Below are positions 10,282-21,025 of a stretch of 64,000 nucleotides of DNA, in pieces; within the stretch, counting starts at the first letter, position 1; each line of letters begins with the position of its first letter. The stretch covers positions 16,809,821 to 16,873,820 of the forward strand of contig NC_079312.1 in NCBI RefSeq assembly GCF_029931775.1, in the 5' to 3' direction. Made by a program: the position numbers and the translations under genes. The notes under the pieces are model-generated. The model was not told where the DNA came from. It did not search any database and saw nothing but the letters and a program-made list of their open reading frames with translations. This stretch comes from Euleptes europaea. Lineage: Eukaryota > Chordata > Lepidosauria > Squamata > Sphaerodactylidae.

Positions 10282-11027
10282 CTGTAGCTCCTGCATCTCG
10301 GCCTCTTCGGACCTTCTCATCAGGAAATCCTCTGCCAAGCTCACTGCCTGGGTGCAGCTCTTAGGGTCACGTTCCCTCACCCAGCTTTGCATTTCCTGTG
10401 GGAGGATGACCAGGAACTGTTCCAGGATCAGCAGCTCTAGGATCTGCTCCTTGGTATGCCTCTCTGGTTTCAGCCACTGACAGCAGAGTTTCTGGAGATG
10501 ACCGAAAGCGTGTCGAGGCCCTTCACACTCCTCATAGCAGAAATGCCTGAACCGCTGCCGCCATATTTCCAAACTAACATCGTCCTCATCCACAGTCTCT
10601 TCTTTCATTTCTCCAGAAGAGTGTCCCAGCCTCCCAGAGACCTGCGGAGTATCTCCACTCAGGCCTAGCAGGCTGTGGGACTTCCTGTGTCCTCTAGGCC
10701 TCTGGTTGGCAGCTGTGGCTCCATCAGAGGGCTGAAAATCTTTAGTTTCACTCCTGCCTGAGGACTCCAGTAGGCATGGACTTCCACCTCGTGGGGGAGG
10801 AGATGCCACTGCTTTGAGAAGCTCCTGCCATTGCTCTTCCCAAACCTGTTGTAACACCTCTTCTGGCTCCTGTTTAACTTGTTGTAGGCCAGGCCCAGAG
10901 AGAAACTCCCTCACAGTACCAACCTTGACAACACGTAGGTCCCTTCCTCCTACGTCCAGACTCCCCTCAAAAATTGATCTTGGTGCAACCTCTTTCTCCA
11001 TTTTCATTCCTCAATGCACATCACACG
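10282..11027 (-). CDS. SCAN-domain exon of the SCAN zinc-finger gene
   Basis: Minus-strand exon with a good acceptor (ctttctcttccag at 11028-11040) and donor CTACAG|GTGAGATGG at 10282/10281. Translation starts at ATG 11007-11005 ([10 protein letters not shown]) and runs 242 codons, ending in phase 0. Residues about 146-235 are a full SCAN box: [44 protein letters not shown] and LPQEMQSWV, the leucine-rich helices of this dimerisation domain. A VKQEPEE motif at 44-50 fits a SUMOylation site. Vertebrate SCAN domains are known to descend from a retrotransposon capsid but here form a domesticated host gene. The Met at residue 3 is an alternative start. No KRAB box was seen in this gene. The intron 9649-10281 shows nothing recognisable. 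Confidence 0.93.
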
Positions 11028-12006
11028 CTGGAAGAGAAAGCCAGTTTGAGTAAGTGCCATTCATACATAGGTAAGCACTCCACGCCCCACGTGCACAGTT
11101 GAGGCAGATAGCAACCACAGTCCAGGCATTTTCGAGGGTGGGACCACCACACCTCTGGAACACCCTCCCCTTTGAAGTTCGTTTGATGCCTACCTTATTC
11201 TCCTTTAGATGCCAGACCAAAACATTTCTTTTTATCCAGGCTTTTAAGTAAGGGGTTCAGCTTTTTAGCTGTTTTCATGGTCCTTTTCTAGCCATATATG
11301 AAAGGGGGGGGGGCACTGGAAGCGGCTTCTGTGGTTTTGCTTGTAAGCAGCTTCTGTCAGCTAATGGCTTTTGCGAGTCAGTGGCTTATGCATGTAGCTT
11401 GTGAAGTGCCCCAAATAAAGGTATTTTACCTATGCCATTATAGACTGCCCCGTGTACATAAACAGGTGCAGGTTTCCCCCTTTTCTACGTGACACCCAAA
11501 GACCTTCGTGTCCCGGCAAAAGACTTTGCTTTGCAGAATTACTTGTTGATCTCAGTTGCCAAGAATGACATCTATGGGAACAAGCGGGATTGTATCGTAT
11601 TGAAATCCATTGTTAGAAATGTATAAAGCTTGATGCTTGGAGAACGGCAAGGTGCGATTCTCTCTCTTGCTTCTGGCTGGAGAGATTTTGATCCCAGCTT
11701 TGTACTGTTAAACTGGCATACCATTAAATTGCATAGCTGTAAAGTAATTTCCTGATCTCCAGGGCGTTATTCTTGATCAGATCTATCGGAGTAACGTTTC
11801 TAGGCGCTACGCTTGCGTGCATGTCTGAACAGTGATGCAGGCATGATTACTCAGGCACAACATAAGGGGACCTTGAGTCAGTCTCTCTCTTTTTCTTAGC
11901 CTGCCCTACCTTACAGGATTGTTGTAAAAACAAGATCCCAACATGGACCAGGGATGGGATAAAATGAGACGAGCACCATCATCCCATCCCCCGCCCTGCT
12001 CCTTAC

Positions 12007-12450
12007 CAGCCGCAAAGCTCAGGTCTTCCAGCCGAGACGGGAGATCGATCCCTGTTGGCTCCAGGCGCTTCTCCTCCGCTTTCACCAAATCCGAATCCAC
12101 TGGCGCCTGTCTAAACGCGTCTCCAAAGCAAATGGGGATTTCTTTCTCTCTTTTAATGCAGTTTTCCAGGCAAGGGAACCCACGTCCGCCTGCAGTTTTG
12201 TTTTCAGGGGGAAGGTTAGTTTTAAGGCTTGTTTCTTTTTTCCGCTTCCCATCATGTGACGGCCCCGGGCAAGCTAAGCGTTTGCACGGCTGCAGGAGGA
12301 GGGAGGCGTGGGAAAGGGTGCCTGGGGAATAGGGAAAACCGGGTCTGGCTTGTGCCGAGGGGAAATCAGAGTGTCCCACCCCACCCCCGTCGCCTCCACG
12401 GCATCATCTTCGGTGCAGGACCCGGCTCTGCAAAGTCAGCGTTCAGTACT
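12007..12450 (-). promoter_or_regulatory. CpG-rich 5' exon/promoter of the SCAN-ZNF gene
   Basis: A CpG-rich stretch ends on the minus strand in a strong donor, GCGGCTG|GTAAGGAG (exon end 12007), in the right direction to splice to the SCAN exon acceptor at 11027. Several ATGs occur in it, so it is treated as 5' UTR, since the SCAN exon carries its own start. The 5' boundary is not defined; a C/G homopolymer lies at 12490-12502. The intron 11028-12006 holds nothing recognisable. Confidence 0.5.
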
Positions 12451-12603
12451 AATGCAGATGCAATTGTCCCTGAGCATGTGCAGAGTGCTTCCCCCCCCCC
12501 CCCGCTCCTGCGAAACCACCAGCAGTCCACTCCCCACACTTCTATGCAACAGAGCTGAAGGGGAAGGCTTTCTAGAAAGGCACAGGCGCGCCCTGGGCTA
12601 TAA

Positions 12604-13360
12604 GCAGTGGTTCCCAACCTTTTTCTTTCTTTTTAATAAATTTTTTTATTGTTTTCTCATTTTATACATTATAAATCAATTTCCATCAATACTTTAACAA
12701 TAACAATAACAATCTATGAAACAATAACAATAACAATCTATGAAATTGTCTAATTTTTCTAAATTTTCTACTCTAAAAGATAACATAAAAAAATTGACTT
12801 CCCTTCACTCTCTTCTGCCCAAAATTAAATCGTATATACTTTTGCTAACAGTATAATCCCCCTCTACTCAGTTATTTTATAAGTATCTTAATCTAGTTAA
12901 TATACCTGTAATCATCCTACTATCACTATACCAAATAAACGTGAGGGATTAAATCAAAGAGTATCCTTTAAAATGACCCATCAAAAAAATGTTTTTCACA
13001 GTGAATTCTCCCCATCTCCCACTCCCCCCAAAATTGTACATTATCAGTCTGGTTAATATAAGCAGTAAGTTTCGCCATCTCGTTCCCAACCTTTTTTTGA
13101 CCAGGGGCCACTAGGACTTTTTTGTTCGGTGCAGGGACCCCCAAGGTTCAAAATAAAAATTCTGAGAATTTGAAAATAAACTTTAATCATAACTGTTAGT
13201 TAAACATTAAACTTAGAATAATACTTGAATATATTTTTATAATAGAGAACTTTTAATTGAAAATATTAATTTAGTATGGGTTTATAACTTTGTTTCTCGG
13301 ACCTTAATTTAGTTCTCGCGGACACCTGGGGGTCCGTGGACCCCTGGTTGGGAACCAGTG
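12604..13360 (+). mobile_element. hAT-type MITE (split by a retroposed insertion)
   Basis: Terminal inverted repeats cagtggttcccaacc and ggttgggaaccagtg, with near-perfect 8-bp flanking duplication (ggctataa / ggctatag). The body (gaccaggggccactaggact...gggtccgtggacccctgg) matches copies at 38103 and 39966. An AT-rich insertion of about 456 bp occupies 12625-13081. Confidence 0.85.
12625..13081. mobile_element. AT-rich retroposed insertion inside the MITE
   Basis: Bounded by a 15-bp duplication of MITE sequence, gttcccaaccttttt (12610-12624 and 13082-13096), as expected for target-primed insertion. It contains a (caataa)n-like tract at 12700-12735. It may be a LINE 3' end; the family is not identified. 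Confidence 0.6.
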
Positions 13361-13444
13361 GGCTATAGCGTCGCTTCTTTGCAATTCTCACCCCACCCTG
13401 CTGCGTAAGAAATTTCAGTCCTAAAACACCGAGTAGGGTTGGCC

Positions 13445-13812
13445 AGGGCCGGATTTAGGTTTGATGAGGCCCTAAGCTATTGAAGGTAATGGGGCCCTTT
13501 ATATGCCCAGCTGTCCTTTGTCAACAACAAATTGCGGCTGTTTTTTGTGTTGAATATATGCTATATGGTAATTTATGGACCTAATAGGTATCTAAAGCAA
13601 TTTGCACATAACAAAATATGTCTTTTATCAAAGTAATTGCGGGGCCCATTACTTACATAATAGGAGCCTACACAACACAAAACACTGTTGCTGTATGTAG
13701 GTTTTATTTTATTTGTTTTCTTATCTCATATTTTGGAAATGTACATCCAGGTTGTTGCTTTTCCTTTAAAAATTTTTGGGGGGCCCAAGAGAGTTGGGCA
13801 CCAAATCCGGCA
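13445..13812. mobile_element. MITE-like element with cagggccggattta / caaatccggc ends
   Basis: The ends cagggccggatttaggt and gggcaccaaatccggc are inverted repeats. The body is AT-rich with ggggccc blocks near both ends (gaggccctaagctatt; ggggggcccaagag). Superfamily likely hAT; the flanking duplication is not clear. Confidence 0.5.
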
Positions 13813-14011
13813 CCAACCTCCAGGTACTAGCTGGAGATCTGCTATTACAACTGATATTCAGCGACAAGAGGTCAGCTTTGGCCACTGGAAGAAGGCTAGG
13901 CTACAGCCCTTGACAGTCTTAATTTTTCCTGGACAGTCTAATTTTCTGTGTGCTGGGAGGGTGTTGTTTGTTTGTACAGAGAAGCTTTCACCTGCAGGAG
14001 GTGGAAGGAAG

Positions 14012-14222
14012 GGACTGGTTCAGTGATAGAGCGTTTGCTTTGCACGCAGAAGGTCCCGGTTCAATCCCCTTCACCAGCATCTCCAGTTAAAGATCCAGGC
14101 AGCAAGTGATGTGAAAGACCTCTGCCTGAGACCCTGGAGAGCCGCTGTTGCCAGTCTGAGTAAACAATACTGACTTTGATGGATCAAAGGTAAGGCAGTG
14201 TAAGGCAGCTTCATCTGTTCAT
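14012..14222 (+). mobile_element. tRNA-derived SINE
   Basis: Box A-like ggttcagtgatagagcg, box B-like ggttcaatcccc, then ccctggagagccgctg, gtctgagtaaacaatactg and the end aaggcagcttcat. Plus orientation. Confidence 0.85.
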
Positions 14223-14244
14223 GCGCCACAGCCCAGACACTGTG

Positions 14245-14485
14245 TTACCAGTGTGTGTGTGTAAAGTGCGGTCAAGTCGCAGCCGACTTATGGCGACCCC
14301 TTTTTGGGGTTTTCATGGCAAGAGACTAACAGAGGTGGTTTGCCAGTGCCTTCCTCTGCACAGCAACCCTGGTATTCCTTGGTGGTCTCCCATCCAAATA
14401 CTACCCAGGGCTGACCCTGCTTAGCTTCTGAGATCTGACGAGATCAGGCTAGCCTGGGCCATCCAGGTCAGGGCATGTTACCAGT
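14245..14485 (-). mobile_element. 5S-rRNA-derived SINE with BovB-like tail
   Basis: The minus strand reads gcctgatctcgtcagatctc, gaagctaagcagggtcag and atttggatgggagacc, i.e. 5S rRNA helix and A-box/C-box sequence. The 3' end, agtcggctgcgacttgac then gcactttacacacaca, is shared with BovB LINEs. A SINE3-type element, not a functional 5S gene. Confidence 0.85.
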
Positions 14486-14933
14486 AAGAAGTCTTAGTAG
14501 CAGGATTCCTCTGATGGAGCCCATGCTGGATGGAGGAACCCGGGAAGCATTTTCATTGGGGTCCTGTCCTTGCACCTGATTTTGTTCTCTGCCAGCTCAT
14601 CCATAAACAAGAGAGGTGTGTCTAAAAGAGACCAGAGGCTTTTTTTTTTTTGCTTCACCTTATCTTCCTTAGAGCAGCGCTGTCTTCAAGGGCATGTAGC
14701 CGTCTATTATTTGCCCTGTTTGGTGTTTTCCCCTGCTTTGTTGCAAACTTTTCCAAACCTGGCATGGTACAACGTTTTGCAGCCGAAGTGCCTCTGGAAA
14801 GTGTGGATGGGAAAATGTGCATATCTTTGGCAAGTTCCATCCACATTGGCGCTATTCTTCTTACCCCAGTCTCCACGACTACCATTTCTCCCCCTCTGTC
14901 TTAAAAAATAAATCAGGAACTGTTAGATCTCTG

Positions 14934-15146
14934 TGGCACTGTAACAGTCTATTGCTTCACTCAACTAGTACTCACATTTTTTTAAAATGGAAGGATCTGG
15001 CCCTTTTCATTGCAGAGGCATAAGGGCAAAGGTCCAGACTGCACCTTTCCCCTTATAACTTGGCAACAAAAAAGGACAGAGACTAATTTTTTGTTTAAAT
15101 GGAAAGCTGGAAACTGGTAAATTGTTGCAATAGACTGTTATAACAC
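14934..15146. mobile_element. Small MITE-like element
   Basis: Inverted ends sharing taacagtctattgc (14943-14956) and gcaatagactgtta (15127-15140). No ORF. The following 15160-15900 contains an imperfect short element and poly-C runs but nothing identified. Confidence 0.35.
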
Positions 15147-15959
15147 TATAATGATCTAGGATTTAAAAAAAACTCCTGCTGTGGAGGGTGGGGCCACAGC
15201 AAGCAAGTAATGTTTAGGGGAAACTCCTTGTGGATATCCTTCAACCACTGCAAAAGACTACCCCCCCCCCCGCCAGTGGCCAGGAGAGACCTGGCAACCC
15301 GCCTTTCAGTTGCCATTTTTTGTATGTTGTTATACAAAGTTGTGCTGAAAGGCAGGGTAAGAACGTGTTAATAAATGCACCGATACCAAGGTAAACTGCT
15401 GTGCAGCAGATTGTTATCCAGATCTCCCCTAGACATGATCAGAAATCAGTGACTAACTCCACTGTTATATCCAGCAGAAATTCACATTTTCCCTTCTCCC
15501 CTGCTGATCAATCTGTTGGCATAGGGAGGGTTAGCAGGGCTATTGCAAAAGCCAGCAGCCCTGAAAATAACTTCTCGCTGTGTGACCTTCCAGTCCCATG
15601 AACTGTGTGAACGGCCTTCCGGGTCAAGGGTAGGGGGTTGCCATGCCCCCCCCCATCCCAGCCATCCATGTGCTCAAGCAGCATCTTAGCAGGGCTTGCT
15701 TTGCCAGGTCTAGGGCTTGGCTTCACTCACGTGATAGGAAGCGGAAAACAAAGCAAAAGCCGCCTGAATAAGCAATAAAGGGGAGGCTGAGCTTCCTGAA
15801 ATGCAGTTTTCCTAAAAAGCTTAATCCGGATCCTTAAATTAACAAGGAGTCCCCCCCTTTTTTTTTTGGGTGCATGATGGGCATCACTTAATGCGGATTC
15901 ACCATTCCGTTGCATTGTCGTAATCAGAACGAGGCATTAAAAAGGTTGGATTTTCTTGA

Positions 15960-16208
15960 CCCTTAAAAAGGAAAACCCAGTGCAAGCTCCTGGGTGAATC
16001 CGGTTTAGAGACTCCGAATAAGGATCCGGGGGTATGCATGCATGCATGCTGCTTTGAATTTAATCCACGCGAAGTGCAAAGCCTTTTCGGCGTTTTGACA
16101 TTGCAAGTGCAGAAGGTGGGCGGGGAAGGTCTTTTGGAAGCTGCAGAGAGGAGGAAGAGGAGCGACCCCCGAGGAGTCAACTCTGCAAGGGGACGAACTG
16201 CTGAAGCG
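15960..16208 (+). promoter_or_regulatory. CpG-rich 5' exon/promoter of the 20.6-25.2 kb ZNF gene
   Basis: CpG-rich stretch (ccacgcgaag, ttttcggcgttttg, ggagcgacccccgagg) ending in a good donor, GAAGCG|GTAAGAG, at 16208/16209. Its longest ATG frame ends in phase 0, while the next recognised exon needs phase 1, so it is best read as 5' UTR. The true start codon of the gene is unidentified. Confidence 0.45.
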
Positions 16209-16254
16209 GTAAGAGAAACGGAGGAGGGAGAGATTGCCTCCGCCGGGCTTGCAG

Positions 16255-16600
16255 AATCCTAGAGCTGGAAGGGAACACCAGGGTCATCTAGTCCAACCCC
16301 CTGCACAATGCAGGAAATTCATAACAGCCTCCCATTCACCCCCAATGACCCCTACTCCATGCCCACAAGATGGCCAACATGCCCTCCTTCATCTGCCTAA
16401 GGTCATAGAATCAGCATTTGCTGACAGATGGCCATCTAGCCTTAAAAACCTCCAGGGAAGGAGAACTTACCCCCTGTTCCACTGAGGAACCGTGCTAAGT
16501 GTTAGAAAACTCTTCCTAATGCCTAGAGGGGAACCCTTTTGATTTAATTCCAACCCCAGCTCCATACAACCCCCTCCCAGTGCAATCTGGCTGCAAGTCC
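16255..16600 (-). mobile_element. CR1-type LINE 3' end (minus)
   Basis: Plus-strand text gggtcatctagtccaacccc then tgcacaatgcaggaaattc, ggtcatagaatcagca and aaaaacctccaggg, the standard inverse CR1 3' UTR of reptiles. Confidence 0.85.
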
Positions 16601-16617
16601 CTTTCAGCGGTAGGTAG

Positions 16618-17135
16618 GCTGCTGCAGAATATGCCTACAAGGGGCAGGGGAGCTTCTAAAGACGTAATGCGTCATCGGTATGTGGAACTCGCTGCCTCAG
16701 GATGTATTGCGGTCCACAAGATCAGTGGGCTTTGAAAAGGGGCTAGGGCAGGGGCGTCTTGGGAGCTCTTATCTGGCCTGCTTGCCAGCCGAGGCAGTCA
16801 CTCCCCCCTCCCGTCCTGATCTGGCCGGCCCGACCAAGTGACATTTATATCATACCCGGCCCTCCTAACATATGAGTTTGACACCCTTGGGCTAGGGGCT
16901 TTCATGGAGGATAGATCCCTCAATGGCTGTTAGCCACAGGGGCTAGGTAGAGCCTCCCTGCTCTGGGGCCATGTTGCTCTGGATGCCAGTTTGGGGACAA
17001 CAGCAGGTGGACGCTTTGGTCTGTGCGCCCCTCCTTGTACACCTTCGGAGACATCTGGTGGGTTGTTGTGGGAACCAGCATGCTGGATCAAATGTGCCTC
17101 TGGTTGATCCAGCAGTGTTCTCCTTAGGTCAGCAA
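16618..17135 (+). mobile_element. CR1-type LINE 3' fragment, interrupted by a hAT MITE
   Basis: Reads ggaactcgctgcctcagga, gggctttgaaaaggggctagg, then after the MITE tttcatggaggatagatccc and aatggctgttagccacag, a CR1 3' region in plus orientation. Confidence 0.65.
16749..16889. mobile_element. hAT MITE, 141 bp
   Basis: Ends caggggcgtc and gacacccttg, perfect 8-bp target duplication ggctaggg at 16741-16748 and 16890-16897. Same family as 58335 and 59023 (shared gaccaagtgacatttat). Confidence 0.9.
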
Positions 17136-17147
17136 TAAATACAGCCA

Positions 17148-17445
17148 GCATGGTGTAGTGGGTTAAGAGCGGTGGTTTGGAGCGGTGGAGTCTGATCTGG
17201 AGAACCGGGTTTGATCCCCCACTCCTCCACATGAGTGGCGGAGGCTAATCTGGTGAACTGGGTTGGTTTCCCCACTCCTCCACACGAAGCCAGCTGGGTG
17301 CCCTTGGGCTAGTCGCAGCTCTCTCAGCCCCACCTGCTTCACAGGGTGTCTGTTGTGGGGAAGGGAAGGGGATTGTAAGGCAGTCTGAGTCTCCCTTAAG
17401 CGGTAGAGAAAGTCGGCATATAAAAACCAACTCTTCTTCTGTCCT
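17148..17445 (+). mobile_element. CORE/MIR-like, L2-tailed SINE
   Basis: tRNA-like head tgtagtgggttaagagcgg with box B gggtttgatccccc, central ctggtgaactgggttgg and cccttgggctagtcgcagc, tail gagaaagtcggcatataaaa. Confidence 0.85.
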
Positions 17446-17609
17446 GTTGTTCTTCCATTACGAAACGCAGGATGGCATACATGGCGGGGGACCTGGAGTG
17501 GGGAGGAGTCTCTCACCCAGAGCCAGCCTGCTGAACTTTAGCAAGATTACTGAATCGGGCGTTTTCCTGACCTAATAGATCCATGCTAATACAATATTTA
17601 TCATTTGTG

Positions 17610-17716
17610 AGTGTTACCTGCCATCAGGCTACTTCTGATTTATGGTGACTGTATGAATCAGTGACCTCTGAAACATCCTATCATTAGTAGCCTTGCTCAG
17701 GTCTTGCAAGCTCATT
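17610..17716 (-). mobile_element. BovB LINE 3' end, worn
   Basis: Reads gttacctgccatcaggctac, gtatgaatcagtgacctc and ttgctcaggtcttgcaagc, a diverged inverse BovB terminus. Confidence 0.65.
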
Positions 17717-17947
17717 GTTTTACATGATAATAATTATGGGGGGTCTTCATGTTTGTCTGCGGCAGCCTGGTAATGTATTAAAGACAAGTTTGTATTCCTG
17801 AGCATGAGTATACAACCTTTTTTTTACCCAAGCTCTGTGGGGGGGGGGGGGGTTAGACTGCAATTTTAAGCCCCCAGGAGGACTGCCAGCATCTCTGGGA
17901 GTTCTCTTGGACTTAGCTGGTAGATGTGCAGGTTTGAGAGGTGAAAA

Positions 17948-18190
17948 AGAAGAAGAGTTGGTTTTTAATACCCTGCTTTTCTCTGCCGTAAGGAGTCGCA
18001 AAGCGGCTTACAATCACCTTTGCTTCCCCTTCCCACAACAGGCACCTTGTGAGGTAGGTGGGGCTGAGAGAGTTCTGAGGGAACTGTGACTGGCCCAAGG
18101 TCACCCAGCTGGCTTCATGTGGAGGAGTGGGGAATCGAACCCGGTCCTCAAGATTAGAGTCTGCCACTCTTAGCCACTACACCACGGGCA
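17948..18190 (-). mobile_element. CORE/MIR-like, L2-tailed SINE (minus)
   Basis: Inverse copy: gaagagttggtttttaatac, aggtaggtggggctgagag, ggcccaaggtcacccag and the tRNA-like ggggaatcgaacccgg. 18190-18830 between this and the next repeat shows no gene. Confidence 0.85.
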
Positions 18191-18829
18191 TGAGCTGTGC
18201 CTATTGCCTTCTCACCCCAGCAGCACTTCCAGAGCCTCAGTTGCTTGGGCAGAAATCTGGCTCTGGGTGCCCAAGCAAAATAGTCTGGTTTGCTACTGTC
18301 AGCACCCATGCCAGGGGTTGCCTGCCCCTGAGCTAGAATAGCATCTTGTTAGTCTTTAAAGACTCCCTTTTATTTTCGCGTTCATATAGTGGCCCCAGAA
18401 CATTCAGAGACCACTGTCCTTAGGTTATAAATTTGAAAAATACATAAATTCCCAAATGCTGTTTTGATTAAAGTGGGGGGCTATTAAGACCCCTCTACTT
18501 AAGTGCCTCCCAAATCCAGCAACCACCACTCTTGGCAGGTACACCTTTGGAAGGGCCTATAACTCAGTGGTTGAAACACCAGCTGTGGATGCCAAAGATC
18601 TCAGGATCCATCAGCAGCAACTCAAATTTTTTAAAAAAGGATCTCAAGTAACAGGGCTGAGAAGGCCAGCCTTCCTGAGACCCTGCATAGAAAGGAACCC
18701 CTGCAGAAATCGGCTTGTTGAAAACGCAGGAGCCCCACCTGTCTTTGCACGTGATTGTCCTGTTATCAGCATTCAGAAGCAGGGAAGGGAAACCAAGCGT
18801 GGCCCGAATCTCCATTGACCAAGACCAGA

Positions 18830-19110
18830 GTCACAGCTCAGTCGTTCAGTATGGGCTTTGCAAATGGATGGTCTCAGGTTCATAATTATAGTATCACTTC
18901 CAGTGAGGGGGAGCTCACCACCTCCCTAGGCAGCCGATTCCACTGCTGAACTACTCTTACTGTAAAAAGGTGTTCCTAATGTCTTTCTGCCCGTAACGTA
19001 TACCCATTATTGTGAGTCCTGTTCTTCTGCCAACAGGAACAGCTCCCTGCCCTGCTCTAAGTGACAGCCCTTCAAATATTTAAAGAGAGCAATCATGTCC
19101 CCCTTCAACT
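18830..19110 (-). mobile_element. CR1-type LINE fragment (minus)
   Basis: The minus strand reads as SLEKGKLKGDMIALFKYLKG around 19070-19130, a phrase shared by CR1/L2-type 3' regions, and the plus strand has ccacctccctaggcagccgattcc. An open frame of 192 codons spans it but has no start context or homologue that I recognise. Confidence 0.55.
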
Positions 19111-19516
19111 TCCCCTTCTCCAGACTGAACATTCCCAAGTTCAATCCTTCCTTTCTCTGATTGAGGCTGTAGGAAAGAACTCTTTTCAGAAACAACTGCT
19201 TGTCAGAGAAGGCAATACCTCGTAAGATGAGCCAGTGGTCATATATCATCAGCACCTTGGTTTCCTCCTTTGTGAAACTGGTGCAGTGATGATCAACTTC
19301 CCAGGGTGTTGTGTTGTCTGAAGCCAAACATATAGCACTTTGCAGTTTTGAAAAAATGCCTAGTAGTACGTCTTCTTTAGCAGAAATGGATGGACACATT
19401 TTCTCTTCTTTCAAGGCCTGCCTGGTCAGATTTGGAGGACATGGTGGGGTTTTCCACAAAGAAAGAGATGCTGAATCCCGATCCATGAATTTTTGAGTGC
19501 GTTTTATCCTAGTGGG

Positions 19517-19543
19517 ATTATCACAGCAACATGGCTTCATTGG
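19517..19543 (+). pseudogene. Possible remnant of a KRAB-A exon 3' end
   Basis: The bases before a strong donor (TTGG|GTAAGG at 19543/19544) read D-Y-H-S-N-M-A-S-L-G in phase 1. This resembles the end of KRAB-A boxes (ENY-S-N-M-A-S-L-G; compare NYSIVASLG at 49.93 kb), and it ends in the phase needed by the 20590 exon. Upstream the frame meets a stop and shows no KRAB-A match. If real, the KRAB-A exon of this gene has decayed to its last codons; chance similarity is quite possible. Confidence 0.25.
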
Positions 19544-19947
19544 GTAAGGGTTCCTGCCTTGTAGTTTTGGATTATAAATTGGCATGCCGAGAAGGTGGGG
19601 GAGAAAGTAAAGCGCGGTTGTCAGGGATGGTATTGTGTGTGTGTGGGGGGGAATTGCCCACTGTCATGTGGCCTGGGGTACATTATGCTTGTTTGTACAG
19701 AGATGCGTTTCACCCGCCAGACTTCCTGCCCTTTCCCATACACGTGTGCACACACACATTTATTTTGCTCTGTCGAAACTCCAGTAATACAGAAGACCTC
19801 TTTCCTAAGGGTCCTGATGCCCCAGTGGATATATTTAGACAAGCTTTAGAGGTTGAGTTAATTGTACCTTTTGCTGAAATGTTATTGAAAACAATGTGAA
19901 AGCTTTGGCTCTTCCGATGCAGTCCTATGCAGAGCTGTTCTAGCCTG

Positions 19948-20172
19948 TGTGTTATGTGCTGTCAAGTTGCTTCTGACTTATGGCAACCCTATGAATCAAT
20001 GTCCTCCAAAATGCACTATCATTAGCAGCCTTGCTCAGGGCTTGCAAACTGAGGGCCATGGCTTCCTTGATTGAGTCAATCCATCTCATGTTGGGTCTTC
20101 CTCTTTTCCTGCTGCCTTCAATTTTTCCTAGCATTATTGTCTTTTCCAGTGACTCTTGTCTTCTCATATTTA
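19948..20172 (-). mobile_element. BovB LINE 3' end
   Basis: Inverse BovB terminus: ctgtcaagttgcttctgac, ctatgaatcaatgtcctcc, tccatctcatgttgggtc. The reverse reading contains GSRKRGRPNMRWIDSIKEA from the ORF C-terminus. Confidence 0.85.
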
Positions 20173-20419
20173 ATCTTTTTATTTAATTTCGAAGAGTTAC
20201 TACAGCCTAAATCCACTTGTTTTCTTGCGCTTACACTGGTGTAATTCTGCATTGGAATTACACTGTGAATTTGTTTATATAATTAATGAACCTGTGGGTT
20301 GTTATCTCTGTCTTGCAGGGTGGTTTGGGTTTTGCAGACATAAGGGAATCTACTAGACCCTTTGCAGAGATTTGTGTGTGCAAACTGGGGGGTGGGGGTC
20401 TTCCTCTACTAACAAGATA

Positions 20420-20560
20420 TTCTTATTTATTTTATTATTTGTTTATTTAAAATATTTATTTGTTACCCTCCTTTGTACCTTACAAGAATTCAAGGCGGCT
20501 TGCAATACAAACAGCAACAAAACACAATAAAATACAATTTCTCAGTGTCTTATTTTTCAA
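20420..20560 (-). mobile_element. L2-like LINE tail (minus)
   Basis: AT-rich start (tttatttaaaatatttattt) followed by accttacaagaattcaaggc and ggcttgcaatacaaac, an inverse L2/CR1-type 3' tail immediately before the 20590 exon. Confidence 0.45.
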
Positions 20561-20589
20561 ACATCTTTACTTTACTTTCTCCTCATCAG

Positions 20590-20691
20590 ACTTTCCTCCT
20601 GTGGTGATAAAGCTAGAAGAAGAAGAGATACCCTGGCTGCCAAATAACCAAGGATCAGAGGAAAGTGAGACCTTTGCGGGTACCTGCTCAG
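20590..20691 (+). CDS. KRAB-B-like acidic exon 1 of the 15-finger ZNF gene
   Basis: 102-bp exon between acceptor cctcatcag and donor TCAG|GTGAGG, phase 1-1. It codes D-F-P-P-V-V-I-K-L-E-E-E-E-I-P-W-L-P then NNQGSEESETFAG, ending TCSG. The VxxKLExEExPWxP core resembles the KRAB B-box (KPDLISxLExGExPW). It may modulate repression or serve only as an acidic spacer. Two homologous exons of the same length and phase follow at 21383 and 22572. Confidence 0.75.
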
Positions 20692-20804
20692 GTGAGGGAT
20701 GGAGCCATTGCATTGTACTCCATTAATGATTCTTATTTATTTATTTTCCTGCAAGGTCAACCACACCTTTGTTCATTGAGTCTGAATGTTTGCTAGGCGA
20801 GGCT

Positions 20805-21025
20805 GTTGTGTATGTAAAGTGCCGTCAAGTTGCTGCCGACTTATGGTGACCCAATAGGGTTTTCAAGGCAAGAGACTAGCAGAGATGGTTTGCCATTGCC
20901 TTCCTCTGCATAGCGACCCTGGTATTCCTTGGAGGTCTGCAGTCCAAGTACTAACCAGGGCTGACCCCACGTAGCTTCTGAGATATGATGAGATCAGGCT
21001 AGCCCAGGCTGTTAGACCACAAACA
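20805..21025 (-). mobile_element. 5S-rRNA-derived SINE with BovB-like tail (minus)
   Basis: Plus strand: gtaaagtgccgtcaagttgc (BovB-like tail), agagactagcagagatgg, then inverse 5S sequence cttctgagatatgatgagat and caggctagccc. Confidence 0.85.

Noticed and set aside
11906-12379. 157-codon minus-strand open frame in the CpG-rich region
   Set aside because: Best explained as chance openness of GC-rich 5' UTR; the SCAN exon has its own start codon and the donor at 12007 would cut the frame.
14245-14485. Functional 5S rRNA gene
   Set aside because: Only part of 5S is present, promoter boxes are altered and a BovB-like tail is attached; it is a SINE. The same holds for 20805 and 52235.
19007-19585. 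192-codon minus-strand open frame
   Set aside because: Its C-terminal part is CR1/L2-type LINE sequence, the rest has no splice sites or recognisable domain, and the region is repeat-derived.
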